A stretch of 64,000 nucleotides of DNA, from assembly GCF_010183535.1 (NCBI RefSeq), contig NC_071331.1:4588001-4652000 (forward strand). Reading direction: 5' to 3'. This document shows positions 12,884 through 24,853 of this stretch, piece by piece. The notes under the pieces are model-generated. The model worked only from the letters and a program-made list of their open reading frames with translations, had not been told where the DNA came from and made no database searches. Each line of letters starts with the position of its first letter. The first letter of the stretch is position 1. This stretch comes from Caenorhabditis remanei (Eukaryota; Nematoda; Chromadorea; Rhabditida; Rhabditidae). A program made the position numbers and the translations under genes.

Positions 12884-14256
12884 TCAGTGAACGGTTGAGG
12901 AGTTGATGTTGATCGAGCGATGCACAAACTCTGGAAAGGAGAGATTCGTTATATTTTCGACATATTTGCTTTAATTTTACCTCCTATTCTGTCCAAGACA
13001 GGTTCGGATGCGGCTGTTGGCGTTGGACGCGGGATGTTGACTCCGACTGCCGCTGTGCGGACTGGTTGTCCAGTGGCAGCGTCGATATGGATTGGAGGTG
13101 GGCGGATTGGATGTTCGGTGAAGGCTTCGACTGGAACTGCGGTTGCAGTTTTTCTTCCGAGCTCTCTTTCCGGGTGGCATCCTCTTCCCTCCATCACTGA
13201 GTCGATCCATTGTCTCATCGTCCTTGATTGGACTCGTCCTTGAGACTCTGTAACTATTTTAGTTATTTAAGAGCTCTTCTCTCATGTACACTATACCTCT
13301 GAGCAACATAGATGGTTGTGGACGAGGTTGGCGCGGAGCACCCGGTGCTGAAATGGGCATGCGGATGTTGGTCTCAGTGGCCGAATCCTCAGAATCGTTG
13401 TCAACGTCATCTTCCGCTTTGATGTCGCGGTTGTTGTCGCTGTTCTGTAATGAAAACAGTATGATTAGAGGTTATTATAGGTAATGAGAGTGGATTATCG
13501 AGTTTTTAGCCTTAAATTAGCAAATTTTTAGCTGTAAATCAGTGTATTTCAGTATATTTCTATTAAATTCTTAATGGAATAGTGACCGAAATTGTGAGTA
13601 ATGAGCAATAATCGATTTCTATGGGTAGGTATTCGAAATATTTTCGAAAGTAGCGCTGGAACCGCTACGCGGCCGCGTCGCCTCCCCCGGAATTCTAAAA
13701 TTGCATCATTAAGTGAGGTTTTAGCTGAAAATCTCTCGGAAGTCCTTAAAATCTAATAGAAACTGGGCAGAAATGGTGTCAGCTTTGATGCTTTTACCGA
13801 ATTTAAGCAGTTTGACTACGATTTCGTCGGCGTTCACTGAATTTTAGCTTAAACATGCTCAAAATCACTGATTTTTAGCGTTTTTCGTCGAAATATTACG
13901 AAATTTTAGCGAATCCGACTAAAATTTTGCCGAAGGAGTGGCCATTGGCCTTTTTATCCACAAAAGAGTGAAATTTATCTGGTTTTGACACAAAATTTAC
14001 AGCTTTTAGCCACTTTTCGATGATTTTCAGTCGGAAATTATCGATTTTTTGCGTTTTTGGTCGAAAATTCTCAGATTTTTTCAGATTTTTTGGTGATTTT
14101 TTCTATTCATGACAAGAAAATACCAACCTCACTCTTAGTAGAGCTTGAGTCCGCGGATGTTGGCGCTGGAATTGCTGCGGAGGTTGTCACAGACTGTCCC
14201 TCCACGTTTTCGCTGGCCTGTGGGGCGGATGGTGGTGTTTCGTCGTCGGTCGCCAT
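12884..14256 (-). CDS. spliced gene of unknown function (first gene of an operon-like pair)
   Basis: Four exons give 196 aa: 14256-14128, 13444-13297, 13247-12981 and 12930-12884. A TTTCAG acceptor lies 8 bp before the ATG, as for SL1 trans-splicing. The first intron is long (683 bp); the others are about 50 bp. The protein is low complexity, rich in Ser, Thr, Ala, Pro and Asp (it starts MATDDETPPSAPQASE), with no domain I recognise. The first donor (GTTGGT) is weak but is the only one that keeps exon 2 open. In the last exon a second frame stays open to 12739, so the C-terminus is uncertain. The exons repeatedly contain CAACATCCGC-like DNA read in different frames. It may be part of a transposon-derived unit rather than an ordinary host gene. 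Confidence 0.5.
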
Positions 14257-14392
14257 CGAGAAGTCTGAAATAATCCCTTTAATTAATTTTAATCACGAAA
14301 AAAACGGATAAAATCAACGGAAATTACGGAGAAACGGCATGAGAGACGATAAAAATTTTAGGAGAGAAAAATTTTTTCGTTCGCGCTCGTTA

Positions 14393-15330
14393 ACTAGGGA
14401 ATGTTGTGAGTGGGGTATGGAGTTATGGCACGTGACCTATATCATTGGAAAGCTGAGAACACGTCATTTTTTTATCTGTTTTTCGTTTTTGCTGAGGACC
14501 CTCACAGTTCGAGAAATTTAGGTCTGAAAATGTAAGGATATTTTCCCCGTGAACTTGCGGTCACAGTTGATTTTTGGAGATTTTCGGCAGATTCAGTTCA
14601 CGTGAAGTTTCAAAATATAATAAAAGTGAAAACCTTAAAAAATCAGCGGTCGAATGGTTCAGTGGTAGAGTTCGGGAATAGTAATCAGAGGGTCTGGGGC
14701 TCGATATGCTCTACTCGAATTATTTTTTTTATTTTTTGTAAAGCTCATAACTGGCTCCCAGAGCAATCTTGGTCGCTTTTTCACACACAGCAACAGCCTC
14801 ACATAGGCAACTTTCACATTTTCGACCAGAAAAAAATTCTAAAAATTTTTGCATCATATAAAGTCTTGAAAAATTCAACAAAATTTTTTTTGAAAAAGGC
14901 CTGAACGAGATGCTCTAAAGATCAGAGAACCCCGAAAACAAGGAAAAGTGACCAAGATTGCTCTGGGAGCCAGTTATGAGCTTTACAAAAAATAAAAAAA
15001 TAATTCGAGTATAGGATATCGAGCCCCAGACCCTCTGATTACTATTCCCGAACTCTACCACTGAACCATTCGACCGCTGATTTTTTAAGGTTTTCACTTT
15101 TATTATATTTTGAAACTTCACGTGAACTGAATCTGCCGAAAATCTCCAAAAATCAACTGTGACCGCGAGTTCACGGGGAAAATATCCTTACATTTTCAGA
15201 CCTAAATTTCTCGAACTGTGAGGGTCCTCAGCAAAAACGAAAAACAGATAAATAAATGACGTGTTCTCAGCTTTCCAATGATATAGGTCACGTGCCATAA
15301 CTCCATACCCCACTCACGACATTCCCTAGT
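14393..15330. mobile_element. palindromic element with tRNA-like A and B boxes
   Basis: Arms of about 388 bp (14393-14780 and 14943-15330) are near-perfect reverse complements around a spacer of about 160 bp. Each arm contains TGGTTCAGTGGTAGAG, which looks like a tRNA D-arm/A box, followed about 40 bp later by GGGGCTCGAT, which looks like a T-arm/B box. The plus copy is near 14651-14710 and the minus copy near 15072-15013. It could be two tRNA-derived SINE-like copies in head-to-head array, or a foldback element that captured a tRNA pseudogene. Confidence 0.7.
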
Positions 15331-15639
15331 AAGTCCGCAGTCGTACGCAATGTCGGTGAACATTAGACAGTACGACTTTTTGGCGGGAAATTCAAACTTG
15401 TGTCGATTTACGGCATTGTTGCTCATGTTAAAAGCAAAATTGCTCATAATGACGCAAATTTATGCGAAATTCATAGAATTTCGACTTGGGTGAATAGAAA
15501 AAATCGAGCAGAGTTTCGCCATGACATGACACAGAGTTTTTCGGCATTCTAGATGAGAACGACAATCGAAAAAGGGTCTCTAGTGCGGGTCTGGGGCTAG
15601 TTCCGTCGTTTTTCAGCAGATGTCAGCTTCGACGGCGAT

Positions 15640-15780
15640 TTTCGAGCGGATGTTGGCCAACGTAGACGTCGTAGAATGATGTAGACTTCGTAGAATGACT
15701 GTGACATCGTAGAATAACGCAGACATCGTAGAAAATCTGCCGTAGACCTCGTAGAATAACGCAGACATCGTAGACTGAAT
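15640..15780. repeat. short tandem repeats
   Basis: Units built on CGTAGAATAACGCAGACAT recur with variation several times in this stretch. No function is evident. Confidence 0.7.
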
Positions 15781-15903
15781 TGTTCTTCTTTCTTCAACGA
15801 TTTTCGTGCGGATTGTTGGCCAACGACGACTTCTTGGATCCATTTGGCCTTCTTTCTTCTGCCTACACACTGAGGTGTAGGTCTTTTCAGCTCGATTCGC
15901 GTC

Positions 15904-16045
15904 GTTGACTGCCAAAATTCTTCTTTGACCAGGAATGGACTAGCGGACAATGCCGGTAGCCGTCGACTGGTGACGTTGACTGCCAAAATTCTCCTTTGAC
16001 CAGGAATGGACTAGCGGACAATGCCGGGAGCCGTCGACTGGTGAC
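15904..16045. repeat. 71-bp direct tandem duplication
   Basis: 15904-15974 and 15975-16045 are almost identical, both starting GTTGACTGCCAAAATTCT and ending CTGGTGAC. Confidence 0.9.
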
Positions 16046-16791
16046 AAAGGAAAAATCTGAAAAGGAGAGAACGGAAAAACGACGAAAGCGCGGAAAATCA
16101 AAGAAAAACGAAACACAGAGGGTAAAGGGTAACATGTTGCTATTTTTTAGCTACAATTGCTCACTTTTACAAATTTTTAGCCAAATATTCAGAAAATCAG
16201 ATGTTTGCGAGCCGACTCGGTTCATATACAGCGGGAAAGTCGAAAAAACGATAAATTTACGATTTGTGTAGAGACATAAGAGCCGCCTTCAAGTGGGAAT
16301 GTCGAAATCGATATGAAATGAACCGATAACTGGAACAAATAGTAATACCGGGTTTAACTTGGCTAGAGACATCAGTGCTAGCAGAAAGTTGTAGTGAACT
16401 GTAAAGAGAAACGAAAAACAATGAAACAATAAAAAAATTGTATTTGAAACATTCATTAAACAGAAAATATTCAATGCAGAGATTGGTTTGATCGACTGTT
16501 TTACTAAAACAATTGTTTGTAGTTGTTTTCTCTAATGAAGACTTCGAAATATCACTCTTTAACACTTCTTTCATCAACCATGTTGACAAAAAGCTTTACA
16601 GCCTTCCAGCCTTACAACTTTGCAGCTGTACATGCAATCAGTAGAATTACTTCATATAACGAATGAGCTCAGAGTCCAAGAATAAAAATAAAATTTATAT
16701 CAGACTATTTATGACAATAGAAATAATATTTTTTTATAAATAAATTGTAGAACTGTAGAAGTTTATGTACAAGAAAGTTGGTGATTTTCCA

Positions 16792-16857
16792 CTGTTTCAT
16801 AAAAATGTAATATTTTTGATACATCTTTGGCATTAGTGAGTTAGTGAAAGATTTAAA
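16792..16857 (+). ncRNA. predicted type I 21U-RNA gene
   Basis: Exact core at 16792. TAGT puts the predicted 5' U at 16837 (38 nt). The copy at 34583 has a 20-bp duplication between core and start. Confidence 0.6.
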
Positions 16858-17377
16858 AAATTGTTTTTTGTCGGTGAATTTACAACTTTATTTCAACTTT
16901 TCAAACATAAATTCTGTCATTTTAGTCAGATTCTCTCCAAAATCTCTCAATGTTCTACTAAATTTTCGAAAATCGGGCCCAGGCAGCACGGGTAGGCACA
17001 ATTTCTCACCTGCAGGTCTGAATATTGTTCCATATTTTCGGGTAGTCCGGCTTTCAGACAATTTATTATGAAACTTCCAGAGAAAAACTAACTGCTCAAA
17101 AAATGATATTTCAGAAATATTAGGAAATATAGAAACAGTGACAAAAATTGTAATGCTCATCTCAGTTTCCATCAGAAACCACTACAACACGAAGAAGAAT
17201 GAAAAATATTCAAAAATCACAAGTTTTATGAACTTTTTGAGACAAATGGTCTAAAGTTTGGAAAACATGACATTTACGCTTCTGATAGTATGACTCAACT
17301 ATAAAATGAAAATGAGAAAAAATTACATATTGCAGCAGAAACAAAAAAAGCAGACACATATTTTGATGAATTTCAAC

Positions 17378-18439
17378 TGTACCAAAAAGAAGGAGAATTA
17401 GGTTTCCCTAGCGTCAGTACGTGCTTAAATAGGCTAGAAATAGTCCTGGAAAATGATAAGGATCTATTTCGCCAGGAAAATCACACACTCTCTCGCATTC
17501 TACAAAGAATAGTAGTACCAACCTCACTCGTTGAACAAGATAAAGATAAAGATGCGCGGTGGACCGCGACGCGAACACGCTCGCCGCCGACGGCATTAGA
17601 GAGAGTTTTGATGTGGAGCAGGGCTGTGCGGCAACAAGTTGCCGGTTGCCGAAATTGCCGAAATTGCCGAAGTTTTAGTTGCCGAGTTGCCGTTGCCAAA
17701 TTCGGCAACTCATGTTTCGGCAACCGTTTGAGGTTGCCGAATTTCGGCAACAGTTTTTCGGCAACTCGGCAACAACGTTAAATTTTCTTTTCGTGATAAA
17801 TTTTTGCAATTTTACAGAAAAAATCAGTGAAAAGACTTAATCAGGGCAAGACCCGCGGAAAAAAACTAGTCATGCAAATTTAACAAACTGTAGTCGAATT
17901 TCGGCGGTAGCTTCAAAAAAGTCTTGGTTTTGACAAAAACCATAGAATTAATGGAAAATAGTTGATTTTAAGAATGTTTAGTGGTTTCACAAGCTCTCTT
18001 TATGATTTCTTGTCTCATTTGTAAATTTTTGTTATTAGGTTTGAGTGAACATAACTTTTTATGAGACTTTAGTAAAAAATACTACTGTTGCCGAAAGTTG
18101 CCGAAAGTTGCCGAATGTTGCCGAGTTCAAATTTCGGCAAGTTGCCGAGTTGCCGAAAGTTGCCGAAGCATGAATTGCTAGTTGCCGAGTTGCCGAGTTG
18201 CCGAAAAAAGCTGTTGCCGCACAGCCCTGATGTGGAGGAGAGTGCGATTCTTTACTGACAAAAGGGAATTAAGAGCGGTAATTTGAATTATAATTATTTG
18301 AATATTCCTGATAACAGGAGATTGAAAAGAGATAAATAAAGTGAATTAGTGAACAGATTGAAACAATATTGAAATAAGAAATTAGTAAGGCGGTGATGAG
18401 CCTAGTTTAGAGGGAAAACCACATAAGGGTCATCATTCA
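17378..18439 (-). mobile_element. solo Pao-type LTR, interrupted
   Basis: Compared with the copies at 35188 and 38997, this unit runs from TGTACCAAAAAG to TCATCATTCA. On the minus strand it therefore starts TGAATGATGA and ends in CA, a normal LTR layout. The size without the nested element is about 443 bp. No internal retrotransposon sequence is attached. The homologous tail at 2338-2541 assigns it to a Pao family. Confidence 0.65.
17619..18229. mobile_element. hAT-like non-autonomous element (GTTGCCG-rich)
   Basis: Terminal inverted repeats CAGGGCTGTGCGGCAAC / GTTGCCGCACAGCCCTG, flanked by an 8-bp direct repeat ATGTGGAG (17611-17618 and 18230-18237). Copy B has the empty site. The ends are built from GTTGCCGAA repeats. 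The 8-bp duplication and CAG ends point to the hAT superfamily. Confidence 0.88.
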
Positions 18440-19747
18440 TTGTTAATCGAATTTCGTCACTTTTGAAACTGTGCTTTTGCAACAGTACTTTTTAGTCTTA
18501 CAGACTGATTGAAAAGATGAAGGGAAAACCAACAGATATTAATATGCTTACATTAATGACAAAACGTAGCCCATCACAATTAAAAACAATTTGAAACATG
18601 TATCAAACAATTTAAAAAACAATGAAACATTCAAAGTGGCAAATGCAAACCCATGTGTCATTAATGATAGTGGTCTGTTTTTCTTTAGAAATTTCTGAAT
18701 AATAATTTTATTGTTTCTCTGCGGTAATTAACAATGACTGTTTTTGGATGTTACTATTCCTTGACTGGCATCAACAGTTTACTATATATTTCCACAGTGA
18801 AAGTGAGCTAGAAAAAATAAAAAATCTACAGTTTCTAATTCTGTTCAAGAAACCCACATCATCATTTGGTTTCTATCCACTTAGTAGATTGATAACACAA
18901 TAATTGCATGGACACCATTGACCTCTAAAAAAATACATGGTATTACAGAAAACATGACACAGTAATATATCTCATCATAATTGAAATGTTTTTGATGTTC
19001 TCTTTTGAGCTGTAGATATTTTGCTATCGATGGAGATCTAGCTCGGCTTCACTGTAAGAACACAGAGTAAGCTACTGATGACAACTGGGAAGAACAATAA
19101 AAGAACAACAAGCACATTGTTGGAGCAGACAGGGGGAATTGGAAATAAGTTACACAATGATGATCACTATGTCAATAATACTTCCACTGTCTTATGAGAA
19201 TTAAAAAAAGTAAAATCGTCGTGGCGGAACAGTAATTACATTTACAAAAGTGAAACTCTCGAGGATATGTGGAAATAATAGTTTTGAGAGAATATCTGTC
19301 GCTATACTTTTTTGACAGTATTTCCAGTATCAGTTTGGCGTATATGTGTATGAAGATTCAAGAACAGTTCATATTGGTTACCTTGAAATCGTTGGTTGCA
19401 ACAATAATAAAATTTGAAAAGGCGAACTTCTTTCTTACTTTAAAATAACATTTAAAAAAAAGATTCTGAAAAATAAGAATGTTATTTTAATATTGCAGGT
19501 ATTGCAAAAATTTTCAAAGGTCATGCAAGCCTAACCTAAAATATCCATAATTCTATTTGAAAGCGATTTCACTTCTGTACTTCAATTCACTCAAAACTGA
19601 TTGCAAAAAATTGACCAGATGGTGCGAATCATCCTCTTGTAACAGTTTTTGTTTTTAACTTATTATTTGTCATTTTGTGAATTTTGTTAGTAAGAGCCTT
19701 TGAAAAATGAAATCCAACAATGCAAATTGGAAAGTTTTCAAAAATTA

Positions 19748-19813
19748 AAAATGGTATGATACAGAAAATTGGTGTTTGTTTTGAGTGAACTAGATTAAGA
19801 CTTTTTGAAACAG
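19748..19813 (-). ncRNA. predicted type I 21U-RNA gene
   Basis: Exact core at 19813-19806. CAAT puts the predicted 5' U at 19768 (38 nt). The paralogue at 37817-37810 has lost one core base. Confidence 0.6.
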
Positions 19814-19959
19814 TACCATTTTTTTGAGGATCACCGAACATACTCACAAAATCTGGTAAGAGCATTCAAAAAAATTTTTGGAAATGTTATAGAATTTCTG
19901 TAGCTATAATTATAACAACATGGGACATTGAAGCCAATTTTTGATTTCGAGTAACATTT

Positions 19960-20026
19960 CTGTTTCACACTATCATTATAAACTGGTGGCTGAAAAAATA
20001 AGCAATTCCTGGTTGATCAAACTTAG
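19960..20026 (+). ncRNA. predicted type I 21U-RNA gene
   Basis: Exact core at 19960. CAAT puts the predicted 5' U at 20006 (39 nt). Paralogous to 1026, 33234 and 37965. Confidence 0.68.
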
Positions 20027-20538
20027 AATGAATAAAGCTGTTATCATGTATTACAAGAGCAACGTTAAAAGGGAATGGAACCATTTGGAAATGTTACATT
20101 TTTATATGGATTGGCGTAAAATTTCTGATAAAATCGTAAATGAACTAAAATTAGTAGAGAAAATGAGAAATCTCTCTTGTCAATACAGTTTCACGTGCGC
20201 GAGAAGACGTTTCCTTGAAATGAAATGTTATTCTTAGATCCTTTTTGAGATTATCCTTTTCGAGTCCGATTTTCAAACTTACCAAGAAGAGAATTATCGA
20301 TTTTATTAGAAAATTTGAGTCGATCCATATTAAAAAAATAATTTTGAACATGGTTTCCCCTCCAAGAAAACAACTGGAATTTAATGAAACATAATAAGAA
20401 ATACTGTATGATCCGATTTTGCATTCAAAAATGAAAAATATTAGTGAAACTGCATAACTGATGAAAAATAAATCATCTAGATTAATCAACGCCAATATTC
20501 TTGTGTAAATAAGAATCATGAAACAAAACATTTTTTCA

Positions 20539-20604
20539 CTGTTTCAAACTGATATAAACTGGCAACTAACATTAAGCGCTTGTTATTTCGTTTGACTCAT
20601 TTTC
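20539..20604 (+). ncRNA. predicted type I 21U-RNA gene
   Basis: Exact core at 20539. TGTT puts the predicted 5' U at 20584 (38 nt). Paralogues at 23128 and 27721 keep core and start. Confidence 0.66.
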
Positions 20605-21765
20605 CTCTGTACCGTCTTTTTGCAGATCAGTAGCAGAAACACGTGTTCCTTTTTAGTCGGTAGCTCTAATCATATTAGCATTGGAAAATTGAGGTGAAGG
20701 TTTTCTTGGATTTTGTTTGTTTCAATATGATAAAATAAATATTTTCCTGTGTAAAAATTAAGTGCACTTCACTAGAACTGTCATGTTTTTAAAGGTTTCT
20801 GATCACTTTGAAACCGGATTGTTCTAGAGATACATATTAATGCTGGTACTAAATTGATGTAGGTTGCAAAAATTCTCATAATGAGTACCTACACAAATAA
20901 GGCTGCCAATACAGATTCAGCACCCTCTGTGTGAGGAAAAGATTTCGAAATTCTAAGAAATTTTGGAAAAAGTAGGGTGTCTCCTTTACTTTCATTTTTC
21001 CTTTTTGACCATATTTTTGTTTCTGATTCTATTGACACGAACAAATCACTACTAGCACTAAATGGTTCTTTAGATGAGCATAGTGAAACACTGTTTACAT
21101 TTTTCAATAGTCATTTATGGTCATAAGTAAGCTGAAACTACTGAAACTACGTTCAAGTTTCAGCATTTCTATAATTTGTTTGTTTTGGGTGTGAGAGATT
21201 GCTCCGGTAGCATCACATACATACGTGATTATAGCAGTCATTTTTATTTCTCAACTGGATGTTTTCTGGTATTCGATATGATTCAGTCCAAACACTTTTC
21301 ACTGTGTTGGAGTCTGCTACACTTCAAGAGTCTTTGATTTTACTTCCAACAATTTTTGATTTGGATTTGACTATTGATTTTGACACGTAACAGTATAAAA
21401 TGAAAGCTTCTAGCAGAGTGCTGCATTGTGTTAAAAAATGGCCACAGAACAAATTTGTGAGAGAAGTTAATCAACACAAGAACGTTTGAAAACAGAAAAA
21501 ATGCTCAAAGCGGAGTATTAGCACGGCACGCTTCTTACAACAACGCTCTACCACAACCAAAGAAAATTATGTGCGAAATTGAGAGACTCAGAGAGAAAGA
21601 CACATTTTCAAGGGCATTTCGGTAAAACGCAGTTGTAAAAACTGTGCCGAGCTAAAAAGTTGCATAACAACTCGGTTACTTTTTGAATCCCTAATGAAGA
21701 TTTCATAATAACAACAGTTACTTCATCAACCATGTTGACAAAAAGCTTCAGAACCTTTTACATAT

Positions 21766-21834
21766 GCAGCCAGTGGAAAATTTCTATTAGCGATTGAGCT
21801 CGATTTCCAAGACCAAAAATTGTATTTGAAACAG
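21766..21834 (-). ncRNA. predicted type I 21U-RNA gene
   Basis: Exact core at 21834-21827. TAAT puts the predicted 5' U at 21786 (41 nt). Confidence 0.55.
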
Positions 21835-22220
21835 ACTATTTCTGGCAAAAGGAATTGATTTTATGTTACATACTTTGATTGTATAAATGTATGTACAAGA
21901 AAGTTGAAGAATTTAAACTGTTTCTTAAAAAAGTAATAATTTGTGATAAATTTTTGGTTATATAATATGTTTCAAGGGGTTGTGTTTAGTGAAAAAGACT
22001 AAATTTAATTTGATGCAGCATCGAGTTTTCGAATTTTTGAATTTCAACGGTACTGTTGGGAAGCAAAAAAAACCATTATCGTCCAGATTTTATCCTCCAG
22101 TTAAATGGGCTGAAACACTGAAAGTAGCTTTCTGAGCTTTTTTGATTGTTTTGGAACAGAACCTGTCTGATACAGAAATGATACTTATCAAAAAGGAAAA
22201 ATGTGGATTAAACAGTTTTT

Positions 22221-22228
22221 TGAAACAG
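22221..22228 (-). promoter_or_regulatory. piRNA core promoter motif
   Basis: Exact CTGTTTCA on the minus strand, duplicated at 26607. No YRNT at 38-41 nt. Confidence 0.42.
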
Positions 22229-22715
22229 AAATGTATGTATGAAAATAGAAAAAATAGTGGAGCAGAATGGCAAAAAAAAATGCAGGCAAAAATAACGAAG
22301 CATGTTTCCTAGTTAGTTTTAGTTTTAATATCATATAAAATTTTAGGATGTGCAATTTATAACCAAATGAATAGCCCGTGATGAAATATAAGAATATTGT
22401 GGAACAGAAACGGTGTGATATTTTTCGACAGATTCAAGCATGCAGATAATAAAAAGTGGAAAGTGAACATAGGAAAACCCAATATCAAGCCTATTTTTTC
22501 TCAATCTTACGCTCAGTCGTATATATTTTATCTATGAACTCTGACTTGCCCACTTCCCAAGAACTTCTTCAATTCGATCACTAGTTAGTCGATTTACAGT
22601 TTCGATAATAAGCAATAATGAATTAAAAACTTTTTCTTCAATAATATCCAACAGATTCCAAAACATAACTTTTTACTTTAACAAAAACTAAGGTTTCTGA
22701 CAAAAAATAAAATAT

Positions 22716-22723
22716 TGAAACAG
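22716..22723 (-). promoter_or_regulatory. piRNA core promoter motif
   Basis: Exact CTGTTTCA on the minus strand, duplicated at 27261. No YRNT at 38-41 nt. Confidence 0.42.
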
Positions 22724-23127
22724 ATTGTATTTGACGAAACAGAAAAGAGAAAAAAGAGAAACTATTCAAATGAGTTTCAAAAAATTCTAGACGTTGTATC
22801 TTGATTAGAAGCGAGTTTCGACTAACCTCGAAAAAGAAAGGATTTTCGATTTTACCAGAAAATCTGCATCGATCCATACATCTAGCATTTTTGAGAAAAA
22901 AAATTATTCCGTCACCACTTGAAGGGAAACAACTGAACACAATGGAGCAGTGAATTTCATAAAAATAACGACAAAAAGGTTCAATATTGATTTAATAATA
23001 CGAGAAAATACTCTAAAATTTTGAAGATTATTGTTAACTTATATCCAATTTGAATTGCCTAGATTCATCGATACCAATATTCTTCTGTTAAATAAGAATC
23101 ATGAAACAAAATATATTTGTGTTTTTA

Positions 23128-23193
23128 CTGTTTCAAACCGATATAAACAGCCAACTACCGTTAAGCGCTTGTTATTTTGTTTGACCAGTTTCT
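23128..23193 (+). ncRNA. predicted type I 21U-RNA gene
   Basis: Exact core at 23128. TGTT puts the predicted 5' U at 23173 (38 nt). Paralogous to 20539 and 27721. Confidence 0.66.
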
Positions 23194-23716
23194 TGTGTAG
23201 CGTCTTTTAGCAGATCAGTAGCAGAAGCACATGTTCAATTTTTTTTTAGCAAAGAATACTATTCAATTTCTAAGTGTATCATTTTGCCACAGTCTGAAAT
23301 TTGGAGAATTTCAGCGGATTCGCGCATACGACTAACGCGGATTAAACCACTTTAATATTAAGCTTTTCGTGAAAGAATGAAATTTGTTAATATGAAACAC
23401 AGTGGTCAAAGTTGAAAAAAAAACATGTTTCACATATGTAAAATGTTTTATTTTCAGTTAAGTAAAATGATAGGGATCGTCTTTTCCAAATATGAGACTG
23501 TTCAATTGTGATATTACTACTCATCTGTAACTGAAATTATTTTATGAAAGATCTTAATCTATAAGCAGCTGTGGAGTATATAAATAAATGTTATTATCGT
23601 GAAAAAATAACAATGCCGTGATGATGACCATTTTAAACAAGCGTCCTTTATTCTCCCAAAATGGACAACCTGGTGGAAGAATTCTCAATGTGTCTCCTTG
23701 CAGAAAAAATACCTGA

Positions 23717-23724
23717 CTGTTTCA
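23717..23724 (+). promoter_or_regulatory. piRNA core promoter motif
   Basis: Exact CTGTTTCA. The nearest YRNT is CATT with T at 36 nt, short of the usual spacing. Paralogues at 28528 and 28790. Confidence 0.48.
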
Positions 23725-23950
23725 AGTCGTCAATGAGTTTGGGACATCAGACTCAGCATTTCTGGAAGTGGTGCTAGAAAATAAAGAAAATATAAAACAT
23801 TTCACTATTTCACCGACTTCACATAATCAGTGACCACAATAGACATACGATATATTTACTCCATGGGTGTCTCTCATTATAACTTTCTTTGAAATCACCG
23901 CTTATTTGAAAAAGATACGTATTTTCCTTGAAAATTTACTGATGATCTAT

Positions 23951-24017
23951 CTGTTTCAGTTCGGGCATTTTATGTAACCATCCTGATGGACGTTGCTCTG
24001 GTTCGTCCAAAAGCTAC
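23951..24017 (+). ncRNA. predicted type I 21U-RNA gene
   Basis: Exact core at 23951. TGCT puts the predicted 5' U at 23997 (39 nt). The paralogue at 28980 keeps the core but not the start signal. Confidence 0.62.
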
Positions 24018-24853
24018 TTGTCATTTTCTGTTACAGTCACTTTTGATTTTCTTGTATTTTGATGACTTTATAGTTCGAATGTGACATATTTTGAACACAT
24101 TTTCAGTTGCCATTCTTAAATCCAGATTCGGTGACATCTCTTTCTGCATGTCTTTCCTAAAAAAATTCTTTTTCAATTTCATCAATTTTCTAAATTAAAT
24201 TATAAGTGTACGTTTTATTATCATAAAAATAACAGATATAGTTTTCTGGTCGTTTTTAATCTAATAATGAAATCCCAATATTTCATCTATCATTCTCAAC
24301 GATGATCAGTTTTTGACGGAGCAGAAGTTTTATTTTTACGCGCAAGACGGCATCAAAATGTCATTGATCGAAAATTTCTTTTTTTTGTCTTTCAGTTGAA
24401 ACATCGAAATACATTTTTTTGGAATATAATAGTTTAAAAAAGTTTTTTTCCCGGTCTCAAGCTGTATTCTGGCACTAAAAACAACAAATGATATGATGTC
24501 GGTTTCACTGTTTTCATATCCAAACAGGATAATATGTATTATTAATTATTGTAACGATATTGGTGTTTTAAATACACGTCTTAGTCCCCCTGACGCCTTG
24601 TTACTCACTTTTTGTGTTATCTTCCGACATCTCTTCAGAATAATGTACAAATTTTAGTATATTTAAAAAGGTTATCTTGAAATGGATTTTTTTGTAAATA
24701 TACAAAAAAAATCCAAAACTGTTTTTAGGTTTCAAAGTTTCTAGAATTCGTTGGTCAAAGTATTTGAACATTGCAAACATTTCATCCCCCAGTATTATCC
24801 CAGTTCCTGTTTTTTTAATGCTCAAACTGTTAGTTTTCTAGTTTAGAACTTAT

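Larger units (their letters stand above)
1897..16316. other. 14.4-kb segment present only in copy A
   Basis: Copy B joins the equivalents of 1896 and 16317 with only three intervening bases (34105-34107), so this block is inserted in A or deleted from B. It differs from its surroundings: higher GC, dense coding-like sequence on the minus strand, only one chance CTGTTTCA, and many copies of a GCGGATGTTG-like motif. It contains a degenerate Pao retrotransposon, an operon-like gene pair, a palindromic element and tandem repeats. I found no clean target-site duplication at its edges, so the direction of change is open. Confidence 0.85.
16317..19497. repeat. segmental duplication, copy A right part
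   Basis: Matches 34108-37499 at near identity. Differences: copy A carries the element at 17619-18229. Copy B carries the element at 36661-37449 and two 20-bp tandem duplications. Beyond about 19497 the two copies remain related but much more diverged, so a young duplication or conversion tract ends there. Confidence 0.92.
19498..20600. repeat. older paralogous block (partner about 37500-38600)
   Basis: Recognisably similar to 37500-38600 but with many substitutions and small indels. Shared piRNA unit: core at 19960 versus 37965. The minus-strand core at 19806 is TGAAACCG in the partner. Confidence 0.8.

Noticed and set aside
14651..14710. True tRNA gene
   Set aside because: A and B boxes are visible but no acceptor stem pairs and the anticodon arm is not convincing.
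14602..14904. 100-codon frame matching the frame at 15121-14915
   Set aside because: The match is due to the inverted arms of the palindromic element, not to two genes.
15640..16045. Possible CRISPR-like array
   Set aside because: The repeats are adjoining and vary in length without unique spacers, and the organism is a nematode.
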